Source: Nannocystis sp. RBIL2
Lineage (GTDB): Bacteria; Myxococcota_A; Polyangia; Nannocystales; Nannocystaceae
Length of the DNA stretch: 64,000 nt
Direction of reading: 5' to 3'
Assembly (NCBI RefSeq): GCF_026626745.1
Contig: NZ_JAPNJW010000002.1
Span: 3,682,151 to 3,746,150, forward strand
Shown: positions 49,884 to 58,900 of the stretch, in pieces
Position numbering within the stretch: position 1 is the stretch's first letter
Layout: every line of letters begins with the position of its first letter
Program-made: the position numbers and the translations under genes
Notes under the pieces: generated by a model
Database searches by the model: none
The model's input: the letters and a program-made list of their open reading frames with translations, nothing else
What the model was told of the DNA's origin: nothing

Positions 49884-50891
49884 TCAGAAACCGGCGGCGT
49901 CGTGCACGATCATCACGTCGATGCGACGCTGCGCGACCTCGTCGCAGTCGTTCGGCTCGAGCAGCTCGCTCGCGTGCTCGAGCCAAATGTCGGTCCGTAC
50001 CGGAAAGCCGAAGCTGCTCTTCTCGCCGTTCTGGACCGTCACATAGGCCGGCCTGTCCCCGACCCAATGCTCGTAGTGCAGGTCGAGGGGCTGGCGCGAG
50101 CCGCACGGATCGGGCTGCGGCTCGCAGGACGGATTGTTATCCAAAAAGACGTCGAGCCCGAAGTACTCCTCCGGCGAAAGGCCCGGCGGCGCCAGCTCGT
50201 CGGCCCGCACCGCCTGGAAGTTGGTGAGGCCGCCGGTGATCTGCAGCCACTTGCGGCCCCACGGCGCCAGCTCGGCGTGATAGACGATCTTCACCTGGCT
50301 GCCCTGAAGCCACGTATAGTTCCAGAATGGCAGCAGCGCGTAATGCAGCACGACGGTCTCCTGGACCCCGAGGACGAGGCAGGAGAAACTCACGGCGACT
50401 TTCGGTTCGATCCCCTGCGAGGAGAGGATCGTGCACGTGAGCGTCAGATTCATGTTCGCCGCCTGCGGCGGGACCTCGAGGCTCCACTCGGCGCCGACCC
50501 CGCCCTGATCGAGCTGACACGGACCGCCGCCAGTGTCCATGTCGCCGGAGCTCGAGCCCATATCGGTGGTCGTGCCGGCAGTATCGAGCCCGGTCGTGGT
50601 CAGCCCGGTCGTGGTCAGCCCGGTCGTGGTCAGCCCGGTGGAATCGATCGGGTCCGTCGCGCCCGTCGTGGTGAGGTCGCCCGTCGTGGTGACGTCGCCC
50701 GTCGTGGTGGTAGCGACGGGCCCCGTGGTCCCGGAGCTGCCCGTCGTCGGCATGGCCTCGTCCGTGGTCGAACCCGACGCACCGCTCGAGGTGTCGGGCC
50801 CGGCCGTGGTCTCGGTATCCTGGCCCTTGGACGGACACCCCGCGAGCAAGGCGAGCGGGACCACTGCGAAGCGGCGCGAGAAGCGATGCAT
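49884..50891 (-). CDS. Lipoprotein with Thr-rich repeat linker, unknown function
   Basis: 335 residues. The lipobox LLAGC (PSKG follows) leads into about 95 residues of Ser/Thr/Gly linker with repeated TTTGL units. The folded part (from about 120) is beta-rich with scattered Cys and a conserved-looking centre (LPFWNYTWLQGSQVKIVYHAE in two parts). The motif FFxL is absent and I recognise no family. It is convergent with the Cys-rich lipoprotein gene; 109 bases separate the stop codons. Confidence 0.65.
   Translation of the reverse strand: MHRFSRRFAVVPLALLAGCPSKGQDTETTAGPDTSSGASGSTTDEAMPTTGSSGTTGPVATTTTGDVTTTGDLTTTGATDPIDSTGLTTTGLTTTGLTTTGLDTAGTTTDMGSSSGDMDTGGGPCQLDQGGVGAEWSLEVPPQAANMNLTLTCTILSSQGIEPKVAVSFSCLVLGVQETVVLHYALLPFWNYTWLQGSQVKIVYHAELAPWGRKWLQITGGLTNFQAVRADELAPPGLSPEEYFGLDVFLDNNPSCEPQPDPCGSRQPLDLHYEHWVGDRPAYVTVQNGEKSSFGFPVRTDIWLEHASELLEPNDCDEVAQRRIDVMIVHDAAGF
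50589..50715 (-). repeat. In-frame 15-base tandem repeats in a lipoprotein linker
   Basis: GGTCGTGGTCAGCCC occurs three times in a row, followed to the right by three more distant 15-base units built on CGCCCGTCGTGGTGA. They encode TTTGL- and TTTGD-type pentapeptides. Copy number is likely to vary between strains. Confidence 0.75.
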
Positions 50892-51203
50892 GACCAGGCC
50901 CAGTTTCACCGCCGCCGACGAACCCCGCAAGCGCCGACGCTCATCACGAAGCCGCACGCTCGCGGGCCGCGAGGCTCGTGGCTCCACGCCAGGCGGCGCA
51001 GACGGGCGATTTCGCGGGCGGTCCCTCGGACGTGGCCTGGGGCCGCGGAGACCGCCGAGGCGAGAAACCTCCCGCGACGCGCCACTCCGGCGGCGATTCC
51101 GATGCCGCGGTTCGACCCTGTCGACAGACCGCAGAGCCCTGCGCCGGCGCCACGGCGCCAAGAATGCCCAAGTCACCGCTGGCCGTCGCGGTACACTCGC
51201 CGC
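50892..51203. other. Divergent intergenic region
   Basis: About 310 bases between the lipoprotein and the AraC-type regulator. The palindrome CTGTCGACAG at 51118-51127 is a possible operator. No gene supported. Confidence 0.4.
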
Positions 51204-51983
51204 ATGACACCCGCGCCGACCCAGCGCATCGAGCCGTTGCCGGTCGCGGCCCCCGGTGTCGTCGCGCTGCGCTCGCACAGCGACCAGCCCTACACCGGGC
51301 TGAAGGACGCATACTTGATCAGCCGCTTCGAGGCGGGCACCTCGGAGTTCTGGACCCACGGTCGCGAGTGGCAAGGCCGGCCCGGCGCAGTCGTCGTGCA
51401 TGAGCCCGGCGATGTCCACCGCGACGTGCGCCGCCACGGTGTCGTCACGTACCAGATGATCCGCCTGTCGCCCGCCGTCGTCGAGCAGGTCACCTCGCGC
51501 GTGCGCTTGCAGGCGTGCCTCGAACCGGGCGATCCACGCGCGGCCGCGCTCCATCGCCTGCACGACGCCGTCGCCGGGGGCGCCGATCGCTTCACGCTCG
51601 AGTGCGCGATCGCGGAGGCGATCGACACCATCGCCGACGTGGCAGTGACGAGGGAGCGCGCCCACATCCACACGCGACCGGTACGCCGCGCGCTCGAGCT
51701 GATCCGCGAGCGCCTCGCCGAGCCGCTCACGCTCGACGAGCTCGCGCGTGAAGCCGGCCTCGACAAGTTCCACCTGTGTCGCGCCTTCCGGGCCCAGGTC
51801 GGCATGCCGCCGCACGCCTATCTGACCCAGCTGCGAATCATGCACGCCAAGGAGATGCTCGCCGCCGGCGCCAAGCCGAAGGACATCGCCCCGCGCGTCG
51901 GGCTCTACGATCAGAGCCAGCTCAACCGTCACTTTCGTCGCATCGTCGGCATGACCCCCGGGCAGTTCGCGCGCGGCCTGTAA
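51204..51983 (+). CDS. AraC-family transcriptional regulator
   Basis: 259 residues, normal length. N-terminal cupin-like ligand domain (GAVVVHEPGDVHRDVRRHGV), C-terminal double helix-turn-helix: PLTLDELAREAGLDKFHLCRAF and AKPKDIAPRVGLYDQSQLNRHF with the closing RRIVGMTPGQFA. The SDR gene begins 54 bases downstream on the same strand and is a likely co-transcribed partner or target. The inducer is unknown. Confidence 0.9.
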   Translation: MTPAPTQRIEPLPVAAPGVVALRSHSDQPYTGLKDAYLISRFEAGTSEFWTHGREWQGRPGAVVVHEPGDVHRDVRRHGVVTYQMIRLSPAVVEQVTSRVRLQACLEPGDPRAAALHRLHDAVAGGADRFTLECAIAEAIDTIADVAVTRERAHIHTRPVRRALELIRERLAEPLTLDELAREAGLDKFHLCRAFRAQVGMPPHAYLTQLRIMHAKEMLAAGAKPKDIAPRVGLYDQSQLNRHFRRIVGMTPGQFARGL

Positions 51984-52037
51984 AAATCGCCAAGAACTGC
52001 CAAGCCCCGGCCACCTGCGCCTCGCTATGGTGGGCCC

Positions 52038-52940
52038 ATGAAAATCTTCGTCACCGGTGCCACCGGCTTCATCGGGTCTGCCATCGTGCAGGAGCTCTTG
52101 CGTGCAGGTCACCGCGTCCTCGGCCTCGCGCGCTCCGACGCCGCCGCCGCCGCCGTCACCGCAGCAGGCGCCGAGGCCCATCGCGGCGACCTCGAGGACC
52201 CTGCTTCACTTCGAGCGGGAGCAGCCGCGAGCGACGCAGTCATCCACACCGGCTTCATCCACGACTTCACCCGATACAAAGAAGTGTGCGAGACCGATCG
52301 CCACGTCATCGAAGCTCTCGGCGCCGCGCTCGTCGGCACGCAGCGGCCGCTGCTCGTGTCCTCCGGCGTCGTCCTCTCCGGCGGCAAGACCGGCGTCACC
52401 GAGGACGACCGCGCCACGGCCAGCCCCGACGCGCTCCCACGCGTCGCCACCGAGCTGGCCTGCGACGAACTCGCCGCCCGCGGCGTGCAGGTCGGCGTAT
52501 TGCGCTTCCCGCCCACCGTCCACGGCGAAGGCGATCACGGCTTCGTGCCGATGCTGATCGACCTCGCCCGCAAACAGGGCGCCTCGGCGTACGTCGGCGA
52601 GGGCCAGAACCTGTGGCCCGCAGTGCATCGCTTCGACGCCGCGACCCTCGCCCGACTCGCCCTCGCGCAACCGTTCGCCCCGGGCTCGCGGTTCCACGTC
52701 GTGGCCGAGGAAGGCGTCCCGTTCAGGGCGATCGCCGAAGTGATCGGCCGCCGCTTGCAGGTCCCCGTCGTCAGCAAGTCCCCAGCCGACGCAGCCGCCC
52801 ACTTCGGCTGGTTCGCCCACTTCGCCGCGCTCGACTGCCGTGCGTCGAGCAAGCGCACGCGAGAGACGCTCGGCTGGGCGCCAGTACAGCCGGGCCTGCT
52901 CGCAGATCTCGATCGCCCGCCGTACTTCGCAGGCGGCTAA
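52038..52940 (+). CDS. NAD(P)-dependent SDR/epimerase-like oxidoreductase
   Basis: 300 residues. The Rossmann motif GATGFIG lies at residues 7-13 and SSGVVLSG follows the fourth strand. The usual catalytic Tyr-x-x-x-Lys is not seen where expected: the segment reads RVATELACDEL. This fits the atypical extended SDR group often found next to AraC or TetR regulators in actinobacteria and myxobacteria. Whether it is catalytic is uncertain. The substrate-binding C-terminal third (FHVVAEEGVPFRAIAEVIG) is intact. Confidence 0.8.
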   Translation: MKIFVTGATGFIGSAIVQELLRAGHRVLGLARSDAAAAAVTAAGAEAHRGDLEDPASLRAGAAASDAVIHTGFIHDFTRYKEVCETDRHVIEALGAALVGTQRPLLVSSGVVLSGGKTGVTEDDRATASPDALPRVATELACDELAARGVQVGVLRFPPTVHGEGDHGFVPMLIDLARKQGASAYVGEGQNLWPAVHRFDAATLARLALAQPFAPGSRFHVVAEEGVPFRAIAEVIGRRLQVPVVSKSPADAAAHFGWFAHFAALDCRASSKRTRETLGWAPVQPGLLADLDRPPYFAGG

Positions 52941-53232
52941 GACGCTACGCGGTCGCCAGCGCCGCAAACACAATTGGACGCGTTCGACCATTTCAACGGC
53001 TACACTGTTGCTGCTTCGTCGCATCGGGGTCTTGATGGCTTCGACAATCGTGGCGGCCGTCACATGTGGCGTGATGGGCATGCGCCGGCCATCCGAGACT
53101 TTGATGCGCGACACGGCGTATTCGCCGACGCGGGCTCTCGCGTGAGGGTCATCGCCCTCGCGATGAAGGGCGCGGCTCGGGACGCGCCGAAGCAAGATAG
53201 CGCCCCTGCTTCGAGGCTGGCGAGTTCACGCT

Positions 53233-53267
53233 CCGAGATGACGGCGACGGCCTCACCGTCATCTCGG
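53233..53267. terminator. Hairpin between convergent genes
   Basis: CCGAGATGACGG and its exact complement form a 12-bp stem with an 11-base loop, in the 363-base gap between the SDR gene and the AAA+ gene on the other strand. No U tract. The rest of the gap (52941-53303) holds no supported gene. Confidence 0.6.
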
Positions 53268-53303
53268 CGTGCGGGCAGTTCCCAAGCCTGCCCCCAGTGC
53301 GCT

Positions 53304-55715
53304 TCACTCCTCGTAGACCTGTCGCACCTCCGCTTCGAGCTGCATCAACGCCCTATCGGTCGAATCCAGTTCTTGCCGGGCTTCGCGGATCCACCCAAGC
53401 GCGGCATCGCGCTGGATCGTTCTCTGGTGGGAGCGAAGAACGTCCTGCAGGTCTTCCATCAACAAGTGCGGACTGGCATCCCCTTCGATGCGGCAGATGG
53501 CGCGTCGCAGCGCGGTGTCGATGACGACTCTGATATCCGCAGGGGTGTAGAGCGGCGTCGATGCGGCAAGCACTTGCATGTCCAGCGAAGTCAGGCCGTC
53601 GACTCCGCGGAGACGCTCGGCCCCGAGGTAATGAGCGAAGATCTCGCGGCGGTCGTTCATCGTCGGCGGGAACACCGGGATCTTCACGTCGAAACGCCCA
53701 CTTCGCCGAACGGCTGCGTCGATGCCGGTCACGTAGTTGGTCGTGGCGACCACGGCAACTCGCTTGTCGGCGATCCGGTCGAGTTGTGCGAGCAGCTCGT
53801 TCACCTGCCGCTTCTCGTCCGAGTGCATGTTGTGCTCGCGGCGCTGCGTTGCGATCGCGTCGAATTCATCGATGACGATCAAGCATGGTGCCTGTTTCAG
53901 GGCCCAGTCGAACAGCTCACGGATTTTACCGACACCTTCGCCCAACCACATCGAGGTCAGATCGCTCGGGGCGATCATCCGGCAGGCGAGATCTGCCTCG
54001 CCGGCGAGCACCTTGCCGATCAGGCTCTTTCCGCACCCCGGCAGCCCGTACAACAGTAGGCCGTTTGGCGCGCTGATGCCGTACCGTGAATATTTCTCGG
54101 GATCACGAAGGGGTTCGAGTACGTCGCGGCGGATCCGTTCCTTGAGATCCGAGTATCCGGCGACGTGCTTCCACGTGAACTTCTGCTCTGCGGCAGGTTT
54201 ACGGCTTTCGCGCCAGGAAGCTCCTCGGATTGCCGGCTTGCTGCGGGGAAGCGGCTCGTGGTGGAGGAAGACCGGTAGATCTTGTTCAAGATCGACGCAG
54301 GCAAGTCGCAATATCGGCCCCCGTTCGGAACGTTCAAGATTGCGGACGATACAGGCGAGGTGCTCGGCGCCGAGCAAGGCCACGTCGCTGGGCACGATCA
54401 ACCACACCTCCTTCAGGTCGGTGAAAGCCCGGAGTTTCCGACGGAGCTTGTTCTCGAGGACAATGAAGGCGGTGGTATCGGGGCGGGCGAGCCCCCGGAG
54501 AGTCTCGATCTCGATGGCGATTCTCGAGCCGACGCACACGTCCGGCCGAACCTGCAGCTCCGTGTCGTCCGGTTCCTGATGCTGGTCCTCGTACTCACTG
54601 TCCCCGTCGTTCAGCGGCTTCAGGCGCGCCTCGACGGAAATAGCGTCCGCCGAATAGGCGCGCCGCACGAAGCGCAGCATGCTGTGCTTGAGTACCATGT
54701 GCTCGCTGCTCTCGAAGCCGGCGCGAAACGAGCGATCGCTCTCGCGCTGAGCGGACGTCTGGAACAGCGAGTCGCCCGCCCGAACGGCGTCGGCGAGCAA
54801 GCTCGCCAAGTCGACGAAGTGATCGGCCGCGCCGGTGCCAAGCGCGGGCGCGCCCGCGAAAGCGCATAGCCACTGGCACACGTTCGGAAACTGAGGATCA
54901 TCGAAGGCTCTGTGTCCGCCGGGGCCGGGCTCCGCCGTAGTCGTGGCGAAACGCGCCTTCAAGCGGTAAGTGTGCGGGACGCATCGCTCTCGGAGCGCAG
55001 CAATGAGTTCGTCGTCGCGGATGTCATCCGGCACATCCTGAACGAGGTAGACCGCACCGCGAGCCGGGAAGCCATGGTTACGCTCGGGCGTCTGAAGCCG
55101 CTTGAGCTCGTCGAGCGAAAGGATCTCCGGAGCGAGGTAGTCTCGGAGCCCCCAGTCGGTCGAGCGCCGGCTCATCACCGCCCGCCGACGCAACATCGTC
55201 GAGATGAACCCTGCCGCGAACGAGAAAAACTCGTCCGAGGCCTCAATATGCAGGCAGACGGGTTGGCACGACCAGATGGCCGTGAAGATGTCGTGGCAGA
55301 TGGCGACTGAGCGCTCGCGGTCGGTGAGGTCGGACGTCTCGAACGCGAAGGCGAACGGGTTGGCATGCGGGTCGATGGCCAGGCTCTCGTCGGCTCGCTG
55401 ATTCTCCTCGGCTTTTTCCTCTCCGAGCATCGTAGGGGCCCGCTCGACGTGATCCTCCGGGCTGGCGAGAGAAAGCGAAATGCGATCTGTCGCGGTCGCA
55501 TAACCTGGGAATGATGCAGAAATTCCCCATCCCGCGAGCTTCTCGAGCACGGCGCTAAGGGAGGACTGTCGGAGACGCTGGACGGCTCGATAGCCGAACA
55601 TCTCCATGAGCCGGCGGATCGTCAGAGTATACTTGCCGCGGACGTTCTGCCGGATGTGCTCGACAATGTCGGCACGGATCGCGTCGTAGAAGTCAGCATG
55701 GAAGTCGTCGGTCAT
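53304..55715 (-). CDS. AAA+ ATPase with a restriction-endonuclease-like domain, probable defence protein
   Basis: 803 residues. The C-terminal AAA domain is complete: Walker A GLPGCGKS (about 555), Walker B CLIVIDEFDAI (about 608), sensor VVATTNYV and the arginine-finger region RRSGRFD (about 670), as in classic FtsH/katanin-type AAA proteins. Near residue 390 a stretch RPDVCVGSRIAIEIET followed by FIVLENKL resembles the D and E-x-E/K core of PD-(D/E)XK nucleases. The N-terminus (1-60) looks like a winged helix. GGAGG 5 bases before ATG 55715 supports the start. It is divergent from the giant helicase gene, and the pair may form one system. GC is visibly lower than upstream. Confidence 0.75.
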   Translation of the reverse strand: MTDDFHADFYDAIRADIVEHIRQNVRGKYTLTIRRLMEMFGYRAVQRLRQSSLSAVLEKLAGWGISASFPGYATATDRISLSLASPEDHVERAPTMLGEEKAEENQRADESLAIDPHANPFAFAFETSDLTDRERSVAICHDIFTAIWSCQPVCLHIEASDEFFSFAAGFISTMLRRRAVMSRRSTDWGLRDYLAPEILSLDELKRLQTPERNHGFPARGAVYLVQDVPDDIRDDELIAALRERCVPHTYRLKARFATTTAEPGPGGHRAFDDPQFPNVCQWLCAFAGAPALGTGAADHFVDLASLLADAVRAGDSLFQTSAQRESDRSFRAGFESSEHMVLKHSMLRFVRRAYSADAISVEARLKPLNDGDSEYEDQHQEPDDTELQVRPDVCVGSRIAIEIETLRGLARPDTTAFIVLENKLRRKLRAFTDLKEVWLIVPSDVALLGAEHLACIVRNLERSERGPILRLACVDLEQDLPVFLHHEPLPRSKPAIRGASWRESRKPAAEQKFTWKHVAGYSDLKERIRRDVLEPLRDPEKYSRYGISAPNGLLLYGLPGCGKSLIGKVLAGEADLACRMIAPSDLTSMWLGEGVGKIRELFDWALKQAPCLIVIDEFDAIATQRREHNMHSDEKRQVNELLAQLDRIADKRVAVVATTNYVTGIDAAVRRSGRFDVKIPVFPPTMNDRREIFAHYLGAERLRGVDGLTSLDMQVLAASTPLYTPADIRVVIDTALRRAICRIEGDASPHLLMEDLQDVLRSHQRTIQRDAALGWIREARQELDSTDRALMQLEAEVRQVYEE

Positions 55716-55986
55716 AATCCTCCGGCGACTAGGGTACACTCCGGCGCCCAAGCGAGCCGCGCCTCTAAAGAAAATTCCGTCGCGCCCCAGCCCCCGAGCC
55801 CCGGAACAAGTCACCGTGGCGCACGAAGGACGATGCCATCCTGCCAAGGCACCAGCCGCTGTCGCTACGACCAGCGACCTCGTCGAACCTTCGGCCGAAG
55901 CGCGACGCCGCGCACTGGAAGAGGAAACCTGGCCCATCACTCGTCGGCGGCGCTCTGGCTCGCGTACACTCGCGCTGAGGTCGCCC

Positions 55987-58900
55987 GTGCTGCCCTGCCC
56001 ATTCTGCGCCATCCCCGACAGCCAGATCGTGTGGTCGGACGAGCTCGTGATCGCGGTGCGGGATCTCCATCCGGTCTCGCGCGGCCACACGCTCGTCATC
56101 CCCCGGCGCCACGTCGCCACCTGGTTCGATGCCAGCGCCGCCGAGCGGGAGGCCATCTGGCGAGCCGTCGACGCGATCAAGCACATGCTCGACGCCAGCG
56201 ACACGCCGGCCGGGTACAACGTCGGCTTCAACGCGGGGGCTGCCGCGGGCCAGACCGTCATGCATCTCCACGTGCATGTCATCCCGCGCTACGTCGGCGA
56301 CATGGACGATCCGCGCGGCGGGATTCGACACGTCATCCCCAGCCGTGGCAACTACCTCCGCCACACGCCGTCGCTCGCCGCTGGCGGCGAGGACGACCCG
56401 TTCGCCGCGCACGTCCTGCCGCTCCTGGCGCGTGCCGAAAAAGTCGACATCGTGTCCGCATTCGTGCAGGCAAGCGGCCTCGAGCGGATTCAGCATCCCC
56501 TCGAGACCGCTCTGCGCGAGGGCGCTGTCATCCGGATCATCACCGGCGATTATCTCGAGATCACGCAGGTCGAGGCGCTCGAGCTCCTCCTCGACTGGCA
56601 AGCCACCCGGGGAGAGCGGGGGACGCTCGAGGCCAAGGTCATCGAAGTTGCGGGGCTGCCCGGTCGTACGCGCTCATTCCATCCCAAGGCCTGGCATCTT
56701 GAAGGCCCTGATTTCGGCGTCGCGTTCGTCGGCAGCTCGAACCTCTCGCGTTCGGCGCTCGACACCGGCATCGAATGGAACCTCCGGGTCGAACGCGACG
56801 CCGACGCTCGCGCGTGGGGCCGTATCCGCGACGCGTTCGCGGCGCTCTGGTCGCTCGCCAAGCCACTCGACGCCGCCTGGATCGCGGCCTATGCCGCCAG
56901 GGCCCGCGCCCGTCCCGCCGCGCTGCGGCCGGGCGAGGTCGAGGTCGATCCGCCCATGCCGCTGGCCACGCCGCACGACGTGCAGAAGGAAGCGCTCGCG
57001 TGTCTGCGTACGACCCGCGAACAGAGTCGACGCCGCGCCCTGGTCGTGCTCGCTACCGGCCTCGGCAAGACTTGGCTCGCCACATTCGACTTCGTCCAGC
57101 TGTGGGACGAGCTCGGCCGTGTACCGCGCCTCCTGTTTCTCGCCCATCGCCGCGAGCTCCTGCGCCAGGCGGCCGCCACGTACCGGGCGCAGCTGCGCAG
57201 TCGCAACGTCACCGCCCTCGTCGGCTGGTGCCTCGAAGATCAGGCGGACATCGGCGCCGATCTGGTGTTCGCCTCGGTCGCCAAGGCCTCACGCGCGCCG
57301 TGGATCGATCAGCTCGCCGCTGAGCGATTCGACTACGTCGTCATCGACGAGGTCCACCACGCGGCTGCGGAGTCGTATCGCAAGATCCTCGCGCGTCTCG
57401 ATCCGACGTTCCTGCTCGGCCTCACCGCCACCCCCGATCGTGCCGATGCGGCCGATATCCTCGGCTTGTTCGACGACCACGTCGCCTACCGCGCCGACCT
57501 CGCACGCGGGGTCCAGATCGGCCGCCTCGTGCCGTTCCGTTACTTCGGCGTCCGTGACGAGATCGACTACAAGAACATCCCCTGGCGCAACCATCACTTC
57601 GATGCGGAACAGCTCGCCGCTGCGGCGCAGTCCGAGCGCCGCATGCAGACGCTGTGGGCGGCCTGGCAGGCCCACCCAGGCACGCGCACGCTCGTATTCT
57701 GCTGCAGCGTGGCACACGCGGACTACGCCGCCGCCTGGCTGGTTACACGGGGCGTGCGGGTTGCCAAGGTTTACGCGGCCCCGGGCTCGGATGACCGCGA
57801 CCTCGCGTTGACGGGATTGCAGCGCGGCGAGCTCGACGCAATCTGCGCGATCGACATCTTCAATGAAGGCGTCGACGTCCCCGCGCTCGACCGCGTCGTC
57901 ATGCTACGTCCGACCGAATCAAGCGTCGTCTTCCTGCAGCAGCTCGGGCGCGGGCTCCGGGCCGCTCCGGGCAAGCAGGCGGTGACGGTCCTCGACTTCG
58001 TCGGTAATCACAAGATCTTCCTCGAGCGTCTGCGAACCCTGCTCTCGCTCGGAGACCGCGCCGCAGCGCTCGCCACACTACTTGCCACCGGCCGCACCGA
58101 ACTACCTCACGGCTGCACGGTCGAGCTCGAGCTCGAGGCCAAGCGGCTCCTCGAGAGTTTGTACCGCGTCGGCGGGGCCGAGCGCGTCGAGCAAGCCTAC
58201 CGGGAGCTACGCGACACTCGCGAACATCGCCCGACCGCCGGTGAGTTGCAGCGTCTCGGGTATGCGCCCGCCACTCTGCGCGCTCGCCACCGAAGCTGGT
58301 TCGCCTTCGTCGCCGCGGAGGGCGACCTCACACCCGAACAGCTGCGCGTGCTCGACAGTGGCTTTCTGGACGACCTCGAGACCACCGAGATGACGAAGAG
58401 CTTCAAGATGGTGACGCTCGACGTGCTCCTCGACGCCGGCGCGCTGTTTTCCGGTCTCCCGATCCGAGACCTCGCCCTCGGTGCCTGGAGTCGTCTGCGG
58501 CGCTCGCCTGAACTGCTCGCCGATGTGCTCGAGCACGATCGCCTGCCCGACAATCCCGACGAGGCCGCCGTCCGCCGCTGGGTCGCCTATTGGCGAGACA
58601 ATCCAATCGCGGCGTGGGCGAACGCGAAGAAGAAGAAGCGGACGTGGTTCGTGGTCGACGAGGACGACCGCTTTCGTCTCGCGCACCCTCCCGATCCCGC
58701 ACTACCCGGGCTCGTGCGCGAGCTCGTCGACTACCGTCTCGCGCGCTACCGCGTGCCGATCAGCGACGACAGCTTTGTTTGCCGGGTAATCTGGAATAAA
58801 CGCGACCCGATCATCAGGCTGCCCCAGAGTGCGACCGAACGCGTATCCGGGCAAGAACTCCCGGTTCGTCTGCCCGATGGCTCTGTCTGGCTATTTCGCT

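Noticed and set aside
52974..53303. Short frames between the SDR and AAA+ genes
   Set aside because: No domain, no ribosome binding site; the gap contains a terminator-like hairpin instead.
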